Source: Victivallales bacterium
GTDB lineage: Bacteria; Verrucomicrobiota; Lentisphaeria; Victivallales; JAUVCU01
Assembly: GCA_029934175.1 (NCBI GenBank)
Contig: JAOZMT010000144.1
Span: forward strand, 1-6,145
Direction of reading: 5' to 3'
DNA length: 6,145 nt
Both the position numbers and the translations under genes were made by a program. Positions 1 through 6,145 of this stretch are shown here, one piece after another; position 1 is the first letter of the stretch, and every line of letters starts with the position of its first letter. The notes below the pieces were generated by a model that did no database searches, was not told where the DNA came from, and worked only from the letters and a program-made list of their open reading frames with translations.

Positions 1-76
1 TTTTATTTTTTTATAAACAAATATAATACAATTAGTTATAAATTAGTGGAATATGGAAAGATTACAGAGAATACAA

Positions 77-1342
77 TTATTCCGTTCTTAAGACATCTAT
101 AGGTTTTTGTTGTGCTGCTTTCCATGCAGGATAGGTCCCAAAGACAACTCCTATGAATCCAGAAATACAAAAAGATAAAATTATACTTAATGACGAAAAA
201 TTTGTTGGCCACATTGCATAATGAGCAACTAATTTTGCAATAGCAACTCCTAGTGCAATTCCACATAATCCACCAGTTGAAGTTAAGGTAATTGTTTCAA
301 TTAAGAATTGTATTAAAATATTTCTCTTTTTAGCTCCTAATGCTCTTCGTGTCCCTATTTCTTTGCGTCGTTCATAAACATTTGCAAGCATGATATTCAT
401 AATTCCAATACCTCCAACTAATAGTGAAATCCCCGCAATTGAACCCATAACTATTGAAAAAACTCTTTGGGTTTGTTCTTTTTGTTTAAATAATTCATAA
501 GGAACTATTATATCCCAATCTTTAACATCTGCATGGGATTTATCTAAATAGGATTTTATTCTCTTTGCGGTATTATGGATAAATCGAATATCTTGTATTT
601 TTATTAGAAAAGTATCATATTCTATATTCATTATTTTAAAAGAGTGACGCCCTTCTCTTAAAAAAGAATATTGTCCATATAGGTTTTCTGAAGTAGGAGT
701 TGGTATGAAAATCATATTGTTCACAAATCCCACCCCTGCAATTTTCAAATTAATATCATTCTCTACAATACCAACAACTTTAAACCTATTGGACTCTATT
801 TTAATATTTTCACCTATGATATTTTCTGAATTAAAATTGAATAATTTTTGTTTTACATTTTTTCCAATTACACATGTTAATTGTTTATTTTTGAAATCTA
901 ATTTAGAGAACCATCTTCCTATAGTCAAATTACTATGAGTATCTTTTAAAAACGAAAGATCAACTCCAACAAGATATAAGTCAAGTTGTTTAAGCCCATT
1001 AGTTATTTTTTTCCTAGTATTTGTTACAGTGGAAATCCTTTTTATATTTTGCATTTTTTTAATATTTTCTAAATCTATTTCCAAAAGTCCAAATTTCTCA
1101 ATTGTTCCTTTTTCAGAATCTCCTTTAGAACCAATTGATGGTTTTTTAGTGAAGACTATAATATTATCTATTCCCATTGCTTCTATTTGCGACAGAGAGT
1201 TTTGTTTGGCGCCTTCTGATATAGCTAACATCGCAATTACGCTTCCCACACCAAAAATCACACCTAAAGAAGTTAAAAAAGAACGAACTTTGTGTAAAAA
1301 TAAATTATGAAATGAAAGAAGTATTACATCTCTTGTTAGCAT
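77..1342 (-). CDS. MacB-type ABC transporter permease (FtsX family), complete
   Basis: This is the inner-membrane subunit of the MacAB-like exporter. The 421-residue product has the standard four-helix layout: TM1 at about 22-42, a large periplasmic MacB_PCD core domain (about 45-290), then TM2 (294-318), TM3 (347-373) and TM4 (385-405) forming the FtsX domain. Diagnostic stretches are ISLLVGGIGIMNIMLANVYE, the coupling region ERRKEIGTRRALGAKKRNI (324-342) that docks on the ATPase, and the C-terminal YPAWKAAQQKPIDVLR, a close match to the MacB ending. E. coli MacB has the same permease half fused behind an ATPase. The ATG start is preceded by a good GAGGT six bases upstream, 24 bases after the ATPase stop. 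It is the last gene of the run in this window. MacB relatives export peptides, toxins, macrolides or lipoproteins, and nothing here fixes the substrate. Confidence 0.94.
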   Translation of the reverse strand: MLTRDVILLSFHNLFLHKVRSFLTSLGVIFGVGSVIAMLAISEGAKQNSLSQIEAMGIDNIIVFTKKPSIGSKGDSEKGTIEKFGLLEIDLENIKKMQNIKRISTVTNTRKKITNGLKQLDLYLVGVDLSFLKDTHSNLTIGRWFSKLDFKNKQLTCVIGKNVKQKLFNFNSENIIGENIKIESNRFKVVGIVENDINLKIAGVGFVNNMIFIPTPTSENLYGQYSFLREGRHSFKIMNIEYDTFLIKIQDIRFIHNTAKRIKSYLDKSHADVKDWDIIVPYELFKQKEQTQRVFSIVMGSIAGISLLVGGIGIMNIMLANVYERRKEIGTRRALGAKKRNILIQFLIETITLTSTGGLCGIALGVAIAKLVAHYAMWPTNFSSLSIILSFCISGFIGVVFGTYPAWKAAQQKPIDVLRTE

Positions 1343-1348
1343 TTATTT

Positions 1349-1353
1349 ACCTC
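1349..1353 (-). promoter_or_regulatory. Ribosome binding site of the permease gene
   Basis: GAGGT sits six bases upstream of the ATG at 1342, in the 24-base gap after the ATPase gene. It is the best Shine-Dalgarno match in the operon apart from that of carA, and it fixes the start of the permease. Confidence 0.65.
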
Positions 1354-1366
1354 ATATTTATGAAAA

Positions 1367-2044
1367 TTAATATTCAACATTTCCATCACGAAGTTTTATT
1401 ACTCTATCAAACATTCTCTCTAATTCTGGGTCATGCGTTACCATTACAATTGTTCCCCCTCGCTCTTTATGTAATTGCTTAAAAAGTAACATTATTTCTT
1501 CACTTGTTTGCTCGTCAAGATTTCCAGTTGGTTCATCAGCCAACAAAAAAGATGGATTATTTGCTAATGCTCGTGCAATAGCAATTCGTTGTCTTTCGCC
1601 ACCTGAAAGTTCACTTGGTTTATGAGTTAATCTATGGCTCAATTTAACCTGAGAAGCTAATTTTTTTGCGATTTGTGCACGCTTTCGCTTTGGTATTTCT
1701 TTATATATCATTGGAACTTCTATGTTTTGCTCAACTGTTAGGTGTGGGAATAAATTAAAACTTTGAAATATAAATCCAATTTTAGAATTCCTAAGTTCTG
1801 CAAGTTTGTTATCATGCAAAGATTCAACATTAATATTGTCTAATTTATAGCATCCAGAAGTAGGATTATCCAAAAGTCCTAAAATATTTAAAAGAGTAGA
1901 CTTACCCGAGCCTGACGACCCCATTATTCCAATAAATTCCCCTTTATCGACTTGTATATTCAGTCCCTTTAATACAGGGACTGGAGTTGAGCCAATATAG
2001 TAGTCTTTTTTAAGATTTTCTAGTTTAACTACAGGAATATTCAC
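1367..2044 (-). CDS. MacB-type ABC transporter ATP-binding protein
   Basis: This is the cytoplasmic ATPase subunit that drives the adjacent FtsX-like permease. All ABC motifs are present in the 225 residues: Walker A GSSGSGKST (42-50), Q-loop Gln94 in FQSFNLFPHLT, signature LSGGERQR (146-153), Walker B LLADE (167-171) with the D-loop GNLD after it, and the switch histidine His204 in VTHDPE. The pattern GSSGSGKSTLLNILG with LADEPTGNLD is characteristic of the MacB/LolD (o228) class of ATPases that work by mechanotransmission rather than classical transport. The start is GTG, one base after the adaptor stop (TAA-A-GTG), with no Shine-Dalgarno, so translation is probably coupled. It begins eight residues before LENLKKDYY, the usual distance for this family. 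In E. coli MacB the ATPase and permease are one chain; here they are two genes. LolD is a less likely alternative given the MacA-like neighbour. Confidence 0.95.
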   Translation of the reverse strand: MNIPVVKLENLKKDYYIGSTPVPVLKGLNIQVDKGEFIGIMGSSGSGKSTLLNILGLLDNPTSGCYKLDNINVESLHDNKLAELRNSKIGFIFQSFNLFPHLTVEQNIEVPMIYKEIPKRKRAQIAKKLASQVKLSHRLTHKPSELSGGERQRIAIARALANNPSFLLADEPTGNLDEQTSEEIMLLFKQLHKERGGTIVMVTHDPELERMFDRVIKLRDGNVEY

Positions 2045-2045
2045 T

Positions 2046-3518
2046 TTATTTTTTATTAGGTTTAAAAAGATATATTATATCTTTTTCGTGGACACCTTTT
2101 TTAACTTCGATGTATTTATTATTAGAACTGCCTATTGAAATAATTCTTCTTTCATAAGTATCATTTAATTTCAAATAAACAAAATAATTATCACCTTCAT
2201 CAAAAACAGCTTCTATAGGAATTTTAATAACATTTTTTAAGTGTTTAGTCACAACCTCAATTTCAACACTCATTCCTGTTGCGATTTCTTTGCTAGGAGA
2301 TAAAATTTCTAATGTCGATTTAAATATTTTAGGAGATGTTTTATCCCAGCTTATTAAATTTTTAGGCATTATTGGAATTTTAGTTATTTTACAAGGAAAA
2401 GAAAGATTTTCTAAAGAGTCAGGAGTAACAGTTCCTGTATTTCCAATAGCTAGTTTTGAGCGATATTGTTCAGGTAAATCGAAATCTACCACCAAAGAAG
2501 ACATATCAGGAATTGTTAATAAGGTTTGCTTGCGTCTAATTTGCATACCTATTTCTATTTCAATATTATTCCATCTTTTATCAGGATCTCCATATATTAC
2601 AAGCCCATCCACAGGAGATATTAACTGCATCTTTGTTAAAAATAATTTATATTTTTCAAGTTCTTTTTCTTCATTTCTTATCTTTTTTTCTAATTGACCA
2701 ATGCTGTTAGCATGTTTTATTTCTGAAGATTCTATTTGCACCTTTGTCTTTAGCAAATCTAATTTACTTTGCTCTACCTTATTTTTCAAAACCACTATCT
2801 TATCAGGATAAGTATATTTTTTGAAAATTTTTCTATTATACATAGCGTTATCATAAGCTAACTTTGCATTATCTTTATCTTTCTCTAATTTAATTAATTT
2901 TTCTTCACTTTCAAGTTGCTTGGACTTATTTAAATATACAGTTTTAGATATTTCAATTTTTTGTTCATAATAATCATCATTTGCTTGTTGTAAATCTTGT
3001 TTAGTATTTTTTATTTTAAGATCATGTTCATCTTTGATTTTTGGTGCTTCAAGTCTCCAATATTTATTGAATGTTGCCTCACTTTCTATTACAGAATCTT
3101 TAGCACGCCTTAATAATACTATATTGGAGCTCTTTAAAATTTCACCCTCAGTTTTTTCTATTTTTAATTCTTTTTGGTAATTTTCTAATGACAAATCAAT
3201 ATCATCTATTTTTTCAACTAGTTCTTCTGTCTCGAAGCTTGCAAGAATATCTCCTTTTTTTACAGTAGTATTCTCATCAATTATCCATAATAATTTTGTG
3301 TTATAAGCGACCTCGAGTGATAATTTGTGTTTTTTCTTGGAATTAACAGTGCCAGATAAGGTAAGTCCAATATTCATATCTCCCTTTTTAACAGTATGAT
3401 ATTTGTCAACAGATTTTTCTTTTTTAGAAAGAGTCTGAATTTTATTTAATTTTTGATAATAAAATAAACCTGCTGAGCAAATTGTTATAAAAATAAACAA
3501 TAAAATTATTTTTTTCAT
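2046..3518 (-). CDS. HlyD/MacA-family periplasmic adaptor (membrane fusion protein) with an extended coiled-coil hairpin
   Basis: This is the periplasmic adaptor of a MacAB-like tripartite exporter, bridging the inner-membrane ABC transporter and an outer-membrane channel. The 490-residue product starts with a lysine pair and one hydrophobic segment (about 4-21), read as an uncleaved anchor or signal sequence. Cys14 does not sit in a good lipobox. A first membrane-proximal and lipoyl half-domain follows (about 42-97, with VKKGDILASFETEEL). Next comes a highly charged, Lys/Glu-rich region predicted to be helical coiled coil (about 97-297). The second lipoyl half (297-336) begins LISPVDGLVIYGD. 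Beta-barrel and membrane-proximal domains (about 340-488) include the family-like TGMSVEIEV and IKIPIEAVF. E. coli MacA is 371 residues, so most of the extra length is in the hairpin. The ATG lies six bases after the rnd stop with little Shine-Dalgarno. The exported substrate cannot be told from sequence. Confidence 0.9.
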   Translation of the reverse strand: MKKIILLFIFITICSAGLFYYQKLNKIQTLSKKEKSVDKYHTVKKGDMNIGLTLSGTVNSKKKHKLSLEVAYNTKLLWIIDENTTVKKGDILASFETEELVEKIDDIDLSLENYQKELKIEKTEGEILKSSNIVLLRRAKDSVIESEATFNKYWRLEAPKIKDEHDLKIKNTKQDLQQANDDYYEQKIEISKTVYLNKSKQLESEEKLIKLEKDKDNAKLAYDNAMYNRKIFKKYTYPDKIVVLKNKVEQSKLDLLKTKVQIESSEIKHANSIGQLEKKIRNEEKELEKYKLFLTKMQLISPVDGLVIYGDPDKRWNNIEIEIGMQIRRKQTLLTIPDMSSLVVDFDLPEQYRSKLAIGNTGTVTPDSLENLSFPCKITKIPIMPKNLISWDKTSPKIFKSTLEILSPSKEIATGMSVEIEVVTKHLKNVIKIPIEAVFDEGDNYFVYLKLNDTYERRIISIGSSNNKYIEVKKGVHEKDIIYLFKPNKK

Positions 3519-3524
3519 ATGAAC

Positions 3525-4619
3525 TTAATCTTGTAATATATCTAACAAAAATTCTTTTCTCCAGCCTTTTGTTAATTTTTCTTTAGGAGTATTATTTAAT
3601 AAATTACTTATATCTTTTCTTGAGGCTATAAGAGCTTTATCGATATTCATTTTTATACATTTGTTTTCTATTTTTGTTAAAATAGCATTAGTTTTATTTT
3701 TTAATTCAGATGATATTCTAGAATCAATATTGCATAATGTAGAAAAATCGGATTTTAATGCTTTTTTTACCTTTTTGGTTATATTAACCATATTCTTACT
3801 TATAAATCTGTAGTTAGTAAACTGATATTTTCTAAAGTCATCTTGATTTTTTGGAATAATTTTTGCTATACCTAATATATCTTTATCTTTCATCAGAAAC
3901 CCCTTTGGAATATCCCTGGTTCTTGCATATTCCTCTCGCCAAGCTGTAATTTCTCTTAATACTGCTAACTGTTCATTTGAAAAATTTCCATACCCCTTTA
4001 TTCTTGTATATTGCTCTTCAACCTTTTTTTCAGCATATAAACTGCTATTATCAAGAGCTTTCATATCTTCTGACATACAATCGGATAAACCAAAATTTTC
4101 TGCTTTTTCAATTATTTTGTCATAGGCTTGATGCATAAATCGCACATCATTTTCAGCATATAATAGTTGTTTTTCTGATAGTGGACGCTTTAACCAATCT
4201 GATCTAGATTCTGTTTTAGGTAAATCAACATCAATAAGTTCACGAAGCATATTCCCTAAAGAAATGGTTGATGACAGCCCTGCAAAACCACAACAAAATC
4301 TAGTATCAAATATATTTTTAGGGTCTGCACAAGTCGCACGCCTTATAATATATAAATCTTGTTGTGCATCATGAAGTATTTTGATGATTTTCGGATTTGA
4401 AAATATTTCTCCTAATGGTGTTAGATCTTTTATTTTAACGGCATCAATTATGAAAATTTCACCATTGCGTGTAGCAACTTGAATTATTCCCAAGATAGGA
4501 TAGTATGTTCTTTCCCAAAAAAATTCTGTGTCTATTGCTAAAGAATCACAATTCTTCATAATCTCAACTGTATCTAACAGTTGAGACTGAGTTTCAATAT
4601 AATTATGTTCTATACTCAT
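3525..4619 (-). CDS. rnd: Ribonuclease D, DEDDy 3'-5' exoribonuclease, complete
   Basis: RNase D is a cytoplasmic metal-dependent exonuclease that trims the 3' ends of tRNA precursors and other stable RNAs. The 364-residue product, close to the 375 of E. coli Rnd, has all catalytic residues. Exo I is Asp30/Glu32 in AIDTEFFWERTYYP, Exo II is Asp88 in HDAQQDL, and Exo III is Tyr154/Asp158 in YAENDVRF, which makes it the DEDDy type. The family stretch TESRSDWLKRPLSEKQL (136-152) is well kept. An HRDC domain follows at about 212-290, with NEQLAVLREITAWREEYAR and then DIPKGFLMKD. The tail has the ISSRKD-like ASRKDIS and KGWRKEFL typical of the family. The start codon lies inside the carA stop (ATGA). 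No good Shine-Dalgarno precedes it, so its translation is probably coupled to carA. The adaptor gene begins six bases after its stop. Confidence 0.95.
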   Translation of the reverse strand: MSIEHNYIETQSQLLDTVEIMKNCDSLAIDTEFFWERTYYPILGIIQVATRNGEIFIIDAVKIKDLTPLGEIFSNPKIIKILHDAQQDLYIIRRATCADPKNIFDTRFCCGFAGLSSTISLGNMLRELIDVDLPKTESRSDWLKRPLSEKQLLYAENDVRFMHQAYDKIIEKAENFGLSDCMSEDMKALDNSSLYAEKKVEEQYTRIKGYGNFSNEQLAVLREITAWREEYARTRDIPKGFLMKDKDILGIAKIIPKNQDDFRKYQFTNYRFISKNMVNITKKVKKALKSDFSTLCNIDSRISSELKNKTNAILTKIENKCIKMNIDKALIASRKDISNLLNNTPKEKLTKGWRKEFLLDILQD

Positions 4620-5773
4620 TTCATCATATTTTCAAATTCTTCAAATAAATAATACGGATCATGTGGACCAGGTCCAGCTTCTGGATGATATTGCACAGCA
4701 AACATTTTAGCCTGCTCATCTTTTACTCCTGCAACCGTGTTGTCATTCAAATTTATATGCGTAATTTTTAAATTATCAGGCATAGAATCTGCATCAATCG
4801 CAAAATTGTGATTGTGTGATGCAATCTCTACTTTTCCTGTTTGTAGATTTTTGATAGGTTGATTACACCCATGATGTCCAAATTTTAATTTATAATGCTT
4901 CGCTCCACTAGCTAATGACAATATCTGATGACCTAAACAAATTCCCATAATAGGAACTTTGCCTATTAACTCCTTAGCATTATCTATTGCATAAGTAACC
5001 GCTCCTGGGTCAGCTGGTCCATTTGAGAAAAAGATACCATCTGGTTTCATATCTAAAATTTCAGATGCCTTAGTTTTAGCCGGCACAACAGTAATATCCA
5101 TTCCGTGCATTCTCATAGCACGAAGAATATTCCATTTTATTCCAAAATCATAAGCAACTACATTATATTTAATAGGAGGTAGTTCATCTTCATTACACCA
5201 ACCCCATGATGTTGTTTTAGACAAATCTTCATCCCATTTATATATTTTATCACAAGTAACTTTACTTGCATAATCCTTTCCAATCAAACCTTCCCAATCC
5301 TGAGCCTTTTTAATTCCTTCTTCAATTGTCATATCATCAGAAGAACAATGCAAATAACCTTTTAAAGCCCCTTTTGTTCTTAATTTCACAGTCAAGGCTC
5401 TCGTGTCAATGCCTGCAATACATGGAATATTTTTATTTTTAAATAGTTCTACTAAAGATTGATCTGCACGCCAACTGCTGTCATCATTCATAGAATGAAT
5501 AATGAAGCCATGAAGGAACAGATCTCTTGATTCAACATCTTCAATATTAACTCCATAATTCCCAATTTCAGTATAAGTCATAGAGACAAGTTGTCCTGCA
5601 TAAGATGGATCACTTATAACTTCTTGGTATCCAGCTAATCCTGTATTAAAAACAACCTCTCCAATAGAATCTTCTTTTGCTCCAACAGAGTAACCTGTAA
5701 AAACTGTGCCATCTTCCAAAGCTAAAAATGCTTTTTTTGCTCTTTGTTCTTTCCAATTATAATTAGATTTCAT
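4616..5773 (-). CDS. carA: Carbamoyl-phosphate synthase small subunit (glutamine amidotransferase), complete
   Basis: This subunit hydrolyses glutamine and passes ammonia to the large subunit CarB, which makes carbamoyl phosphate for pyrimidine and arginine synthesis in the cytoplasm. The 385-residue product has the two usual parts. The N-terminal CPSase_sm domain (about 14-150) contains LEDGTVFTG and GEVVFNTGLAGYQEVISDPS. The C-terminal class I amidotransferase domain (about 203-383) has the nucleophile Cys279 in GICLGHQ and the His363/Glu365 pair in QYHPEAGPGPHD. The oxyanion glycine is kept in SNGPADP (Gly252). The motif usually read as QNHGF is HNHNF here (320-324), so two positions around the glutamine pocket differ from the E. 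coli form. The N terminus is about 12 residues longer than in E. coli. The ATG start is supported by AAAGG seven bases upstream. The stop codon overlaps the rnd start (ATGA). carB is not the next gene. The identification is secure. Confidence 0.97.
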   Translation of the reverse strand: MKSNYNWKEQRAKKAFLALEDGTVFTGYSVGAKEDSIGEVVFNTGLAGYQEVISDPSYAGQLVSMTYTEIGNYGVNIEDVESRDLFLHGFIIHSMNDDSSWRADQSLVELFKNKNIPCIAGIDTRALTVKLRTKGALKGYLHCSSDDMTIEEGIKKAQDWEGLIGKDYASKVTCDKIYKWDEDLSKTTSWGWCNEDELPPIKYNVVAYDFGIKWNILRAMRMHGMDITVVPAKTKASEILDMKPDGIFFSNGPADPGAVTYAIDNAKELIGKVPIMGICLGHQILSLASGAKHYKLKFGHHGCNQPIKNLQTGKVEIASHNHNFAIDADSMPDNLKITHINLNDNTVAGVKDEQAKMFAVQYHPEAGPGPHDPYYLFEEFENMMK

Positions 5774-5780
5774 TTTTCAT

Positions 5781-5785
5781 CCTTT
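5781..5785 (-). promoter_or_regulatory. Ribosome binding site of carA
   Basis: AAAGG lies seven bases upstream of the carA ATG, in a minus-strand context of AAAGGATGAAAAATG. It supports the ATG at 5773. A second ATG at 5780 is out of frame and closer to the site than is usual. Confidence 0.6.
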
Positions 5786-5822
5786 ATATTATATTATTTA
5801 ATAATTTTACTTTATATTAAAT

Positions 5823-5850
5823 ACTATAACTCTAAAAATATTATTTACAA
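5823..5850 (-). promoter_or_regulatory. Possible sigma-70-like promoter for the carA operon
   Basis: On the minus strand TTGTAA (5850-5845) and TATAGT (5828-5823) are separated by 16 bases. They match 4 of 6 and 5 of 6 consensus positions, and the -10 element lies about 50 bases before the carA start. The surrounding DNA is so AT-rich that similar boxes are expected by chance, so this is only a candidate. Confidence 0.3.
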
Positions 5851-6049
5851 TTAAAATTAAAAATATTTATAAAATATATTTCTTCTATTTCCAAACTACT
5901 CAATCTTTGCGATTTATGCAAAACCTTCATTTTATTCTTTATTCTGAAGAGCGTAATTTGTGCTGTTCCTAACACAAAAATGTAAATGAATGTATGCTTG
6001 TTTATTATTTCAAAAGGAAAATATATTTGAAGAAAAATGATATAATTTC

Positions 6050-6072
6050 TTTGTTCTGAGGACAGAGACAAA
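6050..6072. repeat. Inverted repeat with a one-base bulge
   Basis: TTTGT-TCTG pairs with CAGA-G-ACAAA around a four-base AGGA loop, giving nine base pairs interrupted by a single bulged G (plus-strand reading). It is the most regular hairpin in the upstream region. No T-run follows it directly on either strand, so it is not a standard intrinsic terminator. It could be part of an untranslated leader or a degraded end of an upstream unit. Confidence 0.4.
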
Positions 6073-6089
6073 AGACTCCGTTTCTAAAA

Positions 6090-6120
6090 GGTTATAAATT
6101 CTTGGCTACTAGAAGTAACC
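6090..6120 (-). terminator. Weak terminator-like hairpin
   Basis: GGTTA (6090-6094) pairs with TAACC (6116-6120), and inside it TTCT (6099-6102) pairs with AGAA (6111-6114) around an eight-base loop. On the minus strand the stem is followed at once by TTTT, so it could end a minus-strand gene lying beyond 6145. The stem has an uneven internal loop and the T-run is short, so this is a weak call. Confidence 0.22.
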
Positions 6121-6145
6121 AATTATTTATAAAATTAAAAAGAGC

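Larger units (their letters stand above)
5786..6145. other. Upstream intergenic region without a convincing gene
   Basis: This stretch upstream of carA has no recognisable coding sequence. The longest minus-strand reading frame, 76 codons at 5841-6071, starts with TTG, is rich in Ile, Phe and Asn as AT-rich noncoding DNA tends to be, and resembles nothing I know. The region holds the candidate carA promoter and four small inverted repeats (6090-6120, 6050-6072, 5957-5978, 5906-5922). I see no tRNA fold, no PyrR-type binding loop and no run of T residues that would make a convincing attenuator in front of carA. Confidence 0.6.

Noticed and set aside
1..76. Possible terminator after the permease
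   Set aside because: The only minus-strand inverted repeat is a five-pair, all-AT stem (TATAA with TTATA), and no proper T-run follows it.
36..266. Minus-strand frame overlapping the end of the permease
   Set aside because: It reads out of frame through the last helices of the permease and looks like nothing known.
705..938. Plus-strand reading frame inside the permease gene
   Set aside because: It lies wholly antisense to a well-supported FtsX-family gene and has no recognisable domain; it is a shadow frame.
1029..1310. Plus-strand reading frame inside the permease gene
   Set aside because: Antisense to the N-terminal half of the permease, with no known motif.
2290..2697. 135-codon plus-strand reading frame inside the adaptor gene
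   Set aside because: Antisense to the conserved lipoyl and beta-barrel part of the adaptor; its hydrophobic stretches follow from the opposite strand's codons.
6041..6046. A perfect TATAAT on the plus strand that could drive a divergent gene
   Set aside because: No acceptable -35 box lies 16-18 bases upstream and no plus-strand gene follows within the window; chance matches are expected at this base composition.
5841..6071. A 76-codon minus-strand reading frame upstream of carA, and a 29-codon ATG version ending at the same stop (5841-5930)
   Set aside because: The long version needs a TTG start with GGAG only four bases away; the short one has no clear ribosome binding site. The composition is that of AT-rich noncoding DNA and no family is recognisable. 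A leader peptide cannot be excluded.

Overview
The window is AT-rich chromosomal DNA carrying five complete genes, all on the minus strand, packed into what looks like one transcription unit from about 5773 down to 77. In transcription order they are carA (small subunit of carbamoyl-phosphate synthase), rnd (ribonuclease D), an HlyD/MacA-type membrane fusion protein, a MacB-type ABC ATPase, and a MacB-type permease of the FtsX family. The junctions are a 4-base overlap, then gaps of 6, 1 and 24 bases.

The organism is probably a low-GC, Gram-negative-type bacterium. It carries a periplasmic adaptor paired with MacB-like ABC components, which fits a two-membrane envelope, and an rnd gene. The style of CarA and of the adaptor, which has a very long coiled-coil insert, suggested to me something in or near the PVC group (for example Lentisphaerota). 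This is an impression from sequence style only, and I hold it with low confidence.

Layout: 5774-6145 has no convincing gene. It holds the carA ribosome binding site, a possible sigma-70-like promoter and several small inverted repeats. Positions 4616-5773 are carA, 3525-4619 rnd, 2046-3518 the adaptor, 1367-2044 the ATPase and 77-1342 the permease. Positions 1-76 are AT-rich spacer with no recognisable terminator.

The last three genes form a coherent tripartite export module: ATPase and permease in the inner membrane with a periplasmic adaptor, presumably joined to a TolC-like outer membrane protein encoded elsewhere. carA and rnd are housekeeping genes with no evident mechanistic link to export or to each other, and carB is not next to carA here. 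I see no sign of a radically new system. The points worth a second look are the mixed operon, the adaptor's unusually long hairpin, the structured-looking region upstream of carA, and the pattern of ribosome binding sites along the operon.
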